A DNA stretch of 11,415 bases, taken from positions 1 to 11,415 of the forward strand of contig JBCCLI010000202.1 in NCBI GenBank assembly GCA_039026975.1, written 5' to 3'. This DNA comes from JBCBKZ01 sp039026975 (lineage in GTDB: Bacteria; Bacteroidota; Bacteroidia; J057). The notes below the pieces were generated by a model. The model had not been told where the DNA came from. It was given only the letters and a program-made list of their open reading frames with translations, and did not search any database. Numbering within the stretch: position 1 is the first letter of the stretch; each line of letters opens with the position of its first letter. Below are positions 7,008-11,415 of the stretch, piece by piece. A program made the position numbers and the translations under genes.

Positions 7008-7015
7008 TAGTTTTG
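7008..7015 (+). promoter_or_regulatory. Bacteroidota -7 box (TAnnTTTG) ahead of the DUF3127 gene
   Basis: TAGTTTTG is an exact match to the TAnnTTTG -7 consensus of Bacteroidota promoters. It would place the transcript start near 7020 and leave a leader of about 15-20 nt before the ATG at 7038. The -33 element is not clear: the nearest TTG (6990-6992) is 15 bp away, shorter than usual. The AGGAGG-like word at 6996-7003 is over 30 bases from the ATG and cannot serve as its ribosome binding site. Confidence 0.4.
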
Positions 7016-7037
7016 TTCAAAGCTAATTACAAATCTT

Positions 7038-7412
7038 ATGACAATACAGGGAAAACTACATAAAAAGTTTGATACCAAGCAGGTATCCGCCACTTTTCAG
7101 AAAAGAGAGTTCGTGATAGAGTTTGTAGAAAATCCACTATATCCCCAGTACGTTTCCTTCCAGCTAATACAAGAGAAATGTGCATTAATAGATCCTTTTC
7201 AGGAAGGAGGTATGATGCAGGTAGATTTTAATTTAAGAGGAAGAGAGTGGACCTCCCCCCAGGGAGAAGTAAAGTATTTCAATAGCTTAGATGCCTGGAG
7301 AGTTTCTACTGTACAGCAGCCTGCAGCAGCTGCCGGTGATCCGCTTCCTACCCCGCCACCACCAGAAGCTATTGACGCTTCAGACATGGATGATGACGAT
7401 TTACCGTTCTAA
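7038..7412 (+). CDS. DUF3127 protein with SSB-like acidic C-terminal tip
   Basis: A 124-residue protein of the Bacteroidota-specific DUF3127 family. Residues 1-90 are a compact beta-rich domain: MTIQGKLHKKF (1-11), FQKREFVIEF (20-29), QYVSFQLIQEKCALID (37-52), VDFNLRGREW (62-71) and EVKYFNSLDAWRVS (77-90). The strand order and the pattern 'G.l......q.s..fqKRefVie...n.yPq.v.FqlvqdkcdlId.f..G..v.V.fnlRGrEW' look like an OB fold (inference). Residues 91-114 are a flexible Ala/Pro linker, and the last residues, MDDDDLPF (117-124), closely resemble the SSB tip (DDDIPF in E. coli), which recruits repair and replication proteins. Domain, linker and tip repeat the architecture of SSB. The gene lies 63 bp after xseB on the same strand. 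The ATG at 7038 begins directly at the first strand. DUF3127 identity is good; the ssDNA role is inferred. Confidence 0.85.
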   Translation: MTIQGKLHKKFDTKQVSATFQKREFVIEFVENPLYPQYVSFQLIQEKCALIDPFQEGGMMQVDFNLRGREWTSPQGEVKYFNSLDAWRVSTVQQPAAAAGDPLPTPPPPEAIDASDMDDDDLPF

Positions 7413-7731
7413 TTGAATTTATTCTTTTTAGACAAAAAACTAACACCTTATAATTGAGTGTGAACAGCCGCTAATGGTGTACCAGTAGGAAAAAACCTCT
7501 GATAAACTAACCTTATTCCCGTGTGAATCCTGTAGAAAGGCTCATTCTGCGTACTAATATTCACCAAAGCCTATAAACTATTCAGGTTGGAAATATTAAA
7601 TTCTTACATGATCTTTTGAGCATTGGAAGCTTCGTACATGCAGAATCGAAGGAGTTTTCCTATTTTACGGATGTATTTCAATAGACGGGTATTTGAATTT
7701 TACCTATCGGCAAAACATTCAATCAGCTACT
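7413..7731. other. 319-bp intergenic region before the response regulator
   Basis: No gene-like open frame is visible. Weak ordered elements are ACACC (7443-7447) facing GGTGT (7476-7480), a repeated GTGTGAA (7458-7464 and 7521-7527), the palindrome GAAGCTTC (7626-7633), and CTTCG/CGAAG (7630-7634 with 7647-7651). These could belong to a leader or small RNA, but none is a convincing hairpin followed by a T-run, and no perfect TAnnTTTG box is present. I see no terminator after the DUF3127 gene. The frame of the response regulator is open back to a TTG at 7693. Confidence 0.5.
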
Positions 7732-8130
7732 ATGGATATGGCTAATTACAAAAGCGTTATGCTTGTTGATGATAATGAGATTGATAACATCATTAATGAG
7801 AAAATCATCGAAGCAAACAGCTTTGCAGACAGTATTTTAATTTTTCAAACTGGCCAGGACGCGTTGGAATATCTTTCTGAAAATCAGGAAGATGACGAAA
7901 AGCTACCTGAAATTGTTTTTCTGGATATCAATATGCCTATTATGGATGGATTCCAGTTTCTCGAAGACTTTGAGAAGTTTTCGGAAAAGGTATTAGATAA
8001 GTGTAAAATCATCATGCTATCTTCTTCTATTAGTCCTAAAGATATAGATAGAGCAGCAAGTAGCAAGTATGTAAAAAAATATCTCAACAAGCCATTAAAT
8101 GCCAGATACCTGGAAGCTATTACAGTTTAA
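7732..8130 (+). CDS. Single-domain (CheY-like) response regulator
   Basis: A stand-alone phosphoreceiver domain of 132 residues with no output domain, so it probably acts by protein contact, either as a phosphorelay shuttle or by switching a partner. Residue numbers here count from ATG 7732. The acidic pocket is VDDNEID (D13, D14), the phosphorylation site is D65 in FLDINMPIMDG, the switch Ser is in MLSSS (S97), and the conserved Lys is K120 in YLNKPL. The word LVDDNEIDNIINEKII matches a receiver type common in Bacteroidota, often partnered with hybrid kinases; none is in this window. The frame is open upstream to a TTG at 7693 (13 more residues), but those residues do not belong to the receiver fold, so I take the ATG at 7732, with another ATG two codons later also possible. 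A strong terminator follows 26 bp after the stop. Confidence 0.9.
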   Translation: MDMANYKSVMLVDDNEIDNIINEKIIEANSFADSILIFQTGQDALEYLSENQEDDEKLPEIVFLDINMPIMDGFQFLEDFEKFSEKVLDKCKIIMLSSSISPKDIDRAASSKYVKKYLNKPLNARYLEAITV

Positions 8131-8156
8131 CAAATAGGGTTTATTTATACGTTGAT

Positions 8157-8186
8157 ATAGCCAGAGTATACCTCTGGCTATTTTTA
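8157..8186 (+). terminator. Intrinsic terminator after the response regulator gene
   Basis: A perfect 10-bp stem, ATAGCCAGAG (8157-8166) with CTCTGGCTAT (8172-8181), closes a 5-nt loop (TATAC) and runs into TTTT (8182-8185). On the minus strand the stem is followed by mixed sequence, not by a T-run, so it should stop only plus-strand transcripts and not those of the convergent membrane-protein gene. Confidence 0.85.
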
Positions 8187-8328
8187 TTAAGATTAGCTGA
8201 ATAGATAGCCTTACCACCTACATTTATAGTTGGCTGAAGTCGCTTTCACCTATCTGGGTAAATTTATTTGCCTGGAATAAACATCTGATTCAGTCATACA
8301 CACTGGCTTCCCTCCAAACCATACTCAC

Positions 8329-9588
8329 TCACTTCAGGCCAAATACAAGCGGAAATCCCACAATCACGAGTATAGTCCATAGCACGTAGAAAGGGAGGTA
8401 TCTAGCGATGGTATCATCCACTTTTTCAATCCCCATCTTACTCAGGTTTACCTTCACTAAGTCAAGGAAAATCAAGCCTAGATGACAGAAGAATAATAGG
8501 TTAGAACCCAGAACGGCTGTTCTGTTGGGGGTGAAGCCATATTCAGCTACACGATAAAGGATAGCTGATAATGCGACAAGGTCCACCAGCAAAGAAACTG
8601 CTACTAATACCAGCAATACCACTTCCTTGAACCTGCTTCTGCTGGAAGAAAACCCCTCTGTAATGGAGAAAATAATGATGCCCATCACAGCTATCAGCAT
8701 GATATTAAACACCAGCAGAAAGTCCCTGTCTTCATAAGGATCTTTACCCACAGTGAAAATGCTGATCAGATATACCACCAATGTAAGGAGTACAAGCGGG
8801 CTAAAGATGTTCGCTATGACGGGAGCTATTTTACTTGTCAGATTGGGGAACTGCTGAAGGACAAAGACCGCTACTACCGGGGCACAAACCACTCCACTAA
8901 TGACTACATAGTTTACATAAAAATCTTCTATATGGACTTGTATTGCTTCAAACATCCCTATAGTAATCGCTGTCATAAAAAGGCCTGCTATCCCAAGTAA
9001 TATCCCCATGATAGCCAGGTATCCATTATGCTTTAGATAGGTGATTCTCCCTGCAAAATCCTTAGGCTGGAAATCCATGTAAATGAGTCCGTATAAACTC
9101 CATAAGAATAGAGGAAGATGCAGATAGATAAGGCTCAGTATGTCACTACTTTCACCCTGTGGCAGCAGATTTACAAATAAGCCCGCTATAGCGAAGAGGC
9201 CTACTCCCAAAAGTACATTCATTCGAGAAATAGTCTCCCTAGAGAGAAGGTGGTAAAGGGACATACCTAGCAGTAGAATCAAGCCATTGTTCCTGGCATA
9301 AAACGCTACTTCTCCTCCTGCAAATGAGAAAAGCTTAGGCAGTTGGATGAGAAATACTGCAATTAGGCCACTTACAAATAGGGCAATGAGCTGCCTACGG
9401 GAAGGGCCACTTTTCTTACCAACTTCAGGTTCGAACTCCAGCCTATGATGCCAAAACTGAGCAGCTGGCTGACCCTTAATATCAGCATACATCTCTGTAA
9501 ACGCTTGCTGAAAGTCTTTAGGTGCCTTTTGGTAAAGGCTTTCCAGTACTTTAGCGCTATTTAGGTTAGCTAAAATTTGATCTTTCAT
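8329..9588 (-). CDS. Polytopic membrane protein, DUF4153-like
   Basis: A 419-residue inner-membrane protein of unknown function. The first about 60 residues are soluble and helical (LANLNSAKVLESLYQKAPKD, then AQFWHHRLEFEPEVGKK), followed by about eleven hydrophobic segments near residues 66-83, 102-115, 123-142, 150-170, 190-212, 225-245, 258-280, 288-309, 321-345, 358-378 and 397-416. The motif YRVAEYGFTPNRTAVLGSNL (345-364), placed between late membrane segments, resembles the conserved 'R..EYG.TpnRy..l' block of DUF4153 proteins, on which the family call rests. It has no recognisable transporter or enzyme motif. It starts 23 bp after the radical SAM gene ends and is the last gene of that minus-strand operon. 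In Bacteroidota, small winged-helix regulators of the type found at the head of this operon often sit near membrane proteins of this kind (recollection, not checked). Confidence 0.75.
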   Translation of the reverse strand: MKDQILANLNSAKVLESLYQKAPKDFQQAFTEMYADIKGQPAAQFWHHRLEFEPEVGKKSGPSRRQLIALFVSGLIAVFLIQLPKLFSFAGGEVAFYARNNGLILLLGMSLYHLLSRETISRMNVLLGVGLFAIAGLFVNLLPQGESSDILSLIYLHLPLFLWSLYGLIYMDFQPKDFAGRITYLKHNGYLAIMGILLGIAGLFMTAITIGMFEAIQVHIEDFYVNYVVISGVVCAPVVAVFVLQQFPNLTSKIAPVIANIFSPLVLLTLVVYLISIFTVGKDPYEDRDFLLVFNIMLIAVMGIIIFSITEGFSSSRSRFKEVVLLVLVAVSLLVDLVALSAILYRVAEYGFTPNRTAVLGSNLLFFCHLGLIFLDLVKVNLSKMGIEKVDDTIARYLPFYVLWTILVIVGFPLVFGLK

Positions 9589-9611
9589 AACGGTAAAACT
9601 TAGGGTAAGTA

Positions 9612-11042
9612 TTAGTTAATCAATTGTGGTTTAGGTAATGAGGGAGCTTTAGCGGATCCTTTTTCCCGTGGTGTTTGCTTATCTGTCTTCACTTTTGAGA
9701 GTATGGCTTCCAAAAGTGGGAGCATCTCGTTCAGTACGCCAGTTTTGATGATGAAATTCCAGAGAGGCTCAAACTTCTTCCATCCTCCAGTATAGAGAAA
9801 GTGCTTGAGCTTGTGCTTATGGGAGGAATGCTTTAGGCTGGCTTCGAGAATATTGGGCCAACTGTAGAAAGACTTATAGGCCCAATCATATCCATGCTTA
9901 AGTTCCTCTGGGCTGAGGCGGGTAGTCTCATACACAACATGCCTTGTATCATATAGGTCCCAGTCTCGGGTGGTGATTCTCCCAGCGGCTTCCATCTGTT
10001 TAAATAGTCCTGTACCAGGGTAGGGGGTAAGGATGTGGTAAGTAGAGGTAGTAAGCGCATGTTGTACACCCCAGTCCACTGTGCGTTTAAATACATCTGG
10101 TCCATCATCATCCAGCCCAAACACAAAGCTCCCATTGATCATGATTCCGAGAGAATGCAATCTGTTGACAGCAGCTTCATAATCCTTCTTGAGGTTCTGC
10201 TTCTTATTGCTCTGTTTGAGATTCTCCGGGGAGAAGGTTTCAAATCCTACGAATAAGCTCCTCAAGCCAGCCTCCGCTGCTTCCTCTATGAGGTTTCCCC
10301 TGAGAATGGAATCTATGGTAGCAGCTCCCTGAAAGACTCTGCCCATACCCTTCATTCCGCTGAATAGAGCAGAGGCAAACTTGCCATTGCCCAGTAGGTG
10401 ATCATCCAGAAAATAGAGGTGCTTGCCTGGCAGCCTATCTATTTCTGCCAATGCATCATCTACCAGCTGCGTATAGAAGGTCTTCCCTCCCTCAAAGAAG
10501 GCATCCTTATAACAGAAGGTACAATGGTGTGGACAGCCACGGGTAACCACAATGGAATTGGGCACCAGGTATTTCTCACGTTTGATGAGGTCCCTTCTGA
10601 TTGGCGGGATACCTTCCAGAGTCCTTTTGGCAGAGAAATACCTTTTCTTAGGCTTGCCTTTCCGGTAGTCTTTCAGAAACTGAGGGAAGGTTTCTTCTCC
10701 CGGTCCTAGAAAAATGCTGTCCGCATGTGGTTTGGCTTCATCCGGAAGGGAGGTTACATGCAGACCGCCCAGGCATACGTAAGCACCCTTCTTTCGGTAA
10801 TGATCCGCAATCTGATAAGATCGATAGGCATTGGTAATATAGACCTGAATGATGACCATATCAGGCTCATCATCCAGGTCCAAGGCTTCCACATGCTGGT
10901 CTTGCAGAATGGCCTCATCATCTTCAGATAAATAGGCGGCCAATGTCGCTAATCCCAAAGGAGGAAAAAGCGAGTACTTGATGGGCCGCCAGAAAGGGCT
11001 TTCGGCTTCAGCAAGAGCTGGTAAGATAAATTTTACAGTCAT
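9612..11042 (-). CDS. B12-binding-domain radical SAM enzyme
   Basis: A 476-residue cobalamin-dependent radical SAM protein, a class that mostly performs methylations or carbon-skeleton chemistry; the substrate is unknown. Residues about 1-135 are the B12-binding Rossmann domain: FPPLGLATLAAYLSEDDEAI (26-45), DMVIIQVYITNA (61-72), VCLGGLHVTSLPDEA (89-103) and FLGPGEETFPQFL (111-123). The DxHxxG axial-histidine motif is absent, as is common in radical SAM members that bind B12 without a His ligand. The radical SAM domain (about 160-370) has the 4Fe-4S motif C170-PHH-C174-TF-C177, the FLDDHLLGN strand (211-219), FVGFETFSPENL (264-275) and GSFVFGLDDDGPD (304-316). LTPYPGTGLFKQM, followed by DWDLYDTRHVVYE (360-372), looks like a DUF4070-type C-terminal region. 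The last about 30 residues are Lys/Pro-rich and probably disordered. It is 47 bp after the winged-helix regulator and 23 bp before the membrane protein. Confidence 0.9.
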   Translation of the reverse strand: MTVKFILPALAEAESPFWRPIKYSLFPPLGLATLAAYLSEDDEAILQDQHVEALDLDDEPDMVIIQVYITNAYRSYQIADHYRKKGAYVCLGGLHVTSLPDEAKPHADSIFLGPGEETFPQFLKDYRKGKPKKRYFSAKRTLEGIPPIRRDLIKREKYLVPNSIVVTRGCPHHCTFCYKDAFFEGGKTFYTQLVDDALAEIDRLPGKHLYFLDDHLLGNGKFASALFSGMKGMGRVFQGAATIDSILRGNLIEEAAEAGLRSLFVGFETFSPENLKQSNKKQNLKKDYEAAVNRLHSLGIMINGSFVFGLDDDGPDVFKRTVDWGVQHALTTSTYHILTPYPGTGLFKQMEAAGRITTRDWDLYDTRHVVYETTRLSPEELKHGYDWAYKSFYSWPNILEASLKHSSHKHKLKHFLYTGGWKKFEPLWNFIIKTGVLNEMLPLLEAILSKVKTDKQTPREKGSAKAPSLPKPQLIN

Positions 11043-11056
11043 GATAGCGTATAAAG

Positions 11057-11075
11057 TACTTTGTATTTCAAAGTA
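11057..11075. promoter_or_regulatory. Perfect inverted repeat TACTTTG-N5-CAAAGTA, candidate operator
   Basis: Two 7-bp arms, TACTTTG (11057-11063) and CAAAGTA (11069-11075), flank TATTT. The 19-bp site lies wholly in the 47-bp gap between the winged-helix regulator and the radical SAM gene, ending 14 bp before the radical SAM ATG. On the minus strand TTACTTTG (11076-11069) is one base off the TAnnTTTG -7 box, so the repeat could overlap an internal promoter. The arms and spacing suit a dimeric winged-helix protein; an RNA hairpin is the alternative. Confidence 0.4.
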
Positions 11076-11089
11076 AATAGGTAAAAAAA

Positions 11090-11380
11090 TTAGCCTAAGA
11101 GTTTTTCAATGGCTTTAATGTGCTTAGTAAATGCTTCCTTTCCTGCTTCTGTTGCGCTATAGGTCGTATTGGGCTTTCTCGCAAGAAATTCCTTTTTGAA
11201 GCGCACATATTCTTTTTTCTCCAGGGTTTTTAAATGACTTGCCAGGTTACCATCCGTTACGCCTAGTAGCTCCTTCAACGAGGTGAAATCCACCGCATCA
11301 TTCACCATCAGGACAGACATAATGCCCAGGCGTACCTTATTCTCAAAGGCCTTATCCAGATCTTGTAGAAGTTCCTTCAC
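11090..11380 (-). CDS. Small winged-helix transcriptional regulator (ArsR/MarR-like, HTH_34 type)
   Basis: A 96-residue DNA-binding protein that should control its own operon. Helix 1 is LDKAFENKVRLGIMSVLM (8-25); the helix-turn-helix covers DFTSLKELLGVTDGNLASHL (31-50) and KTLEKKEYV (51-59); the wing is FKKEFLARKPNTTYSATEAG (61-80); the last helix, EAFTKHIKAIEKLLG, probably makes the dimer. No metal-binding cysteines or ligand domain are present, so the signal is unknown. The start is a GTG at 11380; upstream, the same frame stays open to the window edge and reads HGHSHHYTERG, so the true start could lie outside the window, but the GTG already gives the whole fold and a length usual for this group. 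The radical SAM gene begins 47 bp after its stop. Confidence 0.85.
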   Translation of the reverse strand: MKELLQDLDKAFENKVRLGIMSVLMVNDAVDFTSLKELLGVTDGNLASHLKTLEKKEYVRFKKEFLARKPNTTYSATEAGKEAFTKHIKAIEKLLG

Positions 11381-11415
11381 GCCTCTTTCTGTGTAATGAT
11401 GACTATGCCCATGAA

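Noticed and set aside
7199..7387. Minus-strand 62-codon frame opposite the DUF3127 gene
   Set aside because: The Gly/Ala-rich stretch is only the complement of the Pro/Ala linker codons.
7443..7651. Possible small RNA or riboswitch ahead of the response regulator
   Set aside because: The stems are only 5-8 bp, not stacked, and have no T-run; no known riboswitch core is recognisable.
9833..10135. Minus-strand 100-codon frame and several plus-strand frames (10035-10256, 10398-10709, 10725-10931) within the radical SAM gene
   Set aside because: They overlap a well-supported enzyme and show no domain, motif or membrane pattern of their own.
1..11415. Mobile element, CRISPR array, toxin-antitoxin or classic defence system
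   Set aside because: No transposase, integrase, terminal repeats, spaced direct repeats or defence-gene motifs were found; the gene set is mostly housekeeping and envelope functions.

Overview
The window reads as ordinary-to-accessory chromosome of a Bacteroidota bacterium, probably of the Cytophagales/Sphingobacteriia side of the phylum (inference). The reasons are the long Bacteroidota form of family I pyrophosphatase, a DUF3127 protein, an orphan CheY-like receiver of the type common in this phylum, start codons without Shine-Dalgarno sequences, and a TAnnTTTG-type -7 box ahead of the DUF3127 gene. GC content looks moderate (about low-to-mid 40s % by eye, not computed). I see no transposase, integrase, tRNA, rRNA or CRISPR array.

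Layout. Minus strand 567-1: inorganic pyrophosphatase, cut by the left edge. After a 385-bp gap, two plus-strand envelope genes lie 47 bp apart: a secreted DUF547 domain fused to a C-terminal beta-barrel-like region (953-2530), and a short Omp85/BamA-type barrel protein with about one POTRA domain (2578-3888). Convergent with them, 8 bp away, is a NeuD/PglD-type acyltransferase (4535-3897). Then come, all plus strand, an SH3b lipoprotein (4783-5550), exonuclease VII xseA-xseB with an ATGA overlap (5614-6974), and a DUF3127 protein (7038-7412) whose last residues, MDDDDLPF, look like the protein-docking tip of SSB. A single-domain response regulator (7732-8130) follows and ends in a clear intrinsic terminator (8157-8186).

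The right part is a minus-strand operon, read from the right edge: small winged-helix regulator (11380-11090), B12-binding radical SAM enzyme (11042-9612), and a polytopic DUF4153-like membrane protein (9588-8329). A perfect inverted repeat, TACTTTG-N5-CAAAGTA, sits in the gap just before the radical SAM start and is a candidate operator.

How the genes may work together. (i) The xseA/xseB/DUF3127 stretch forms a small single-stranded-DNA neighbourhood: a nuclease that acts on ssDNA next to an OB-like protein with an SSB-type tip. (ii) The DUF547-barrel and Omp85 genes probably work in the outer membrane together, but no substrate can be read from sequence. (iii) The regulator/radical SAM/membrane-protein operon looks like a self-contained cofactor-dependent modification unit of unknown product. 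These three are the best candidates for undescribed biology here; none is proven by sequence alone.
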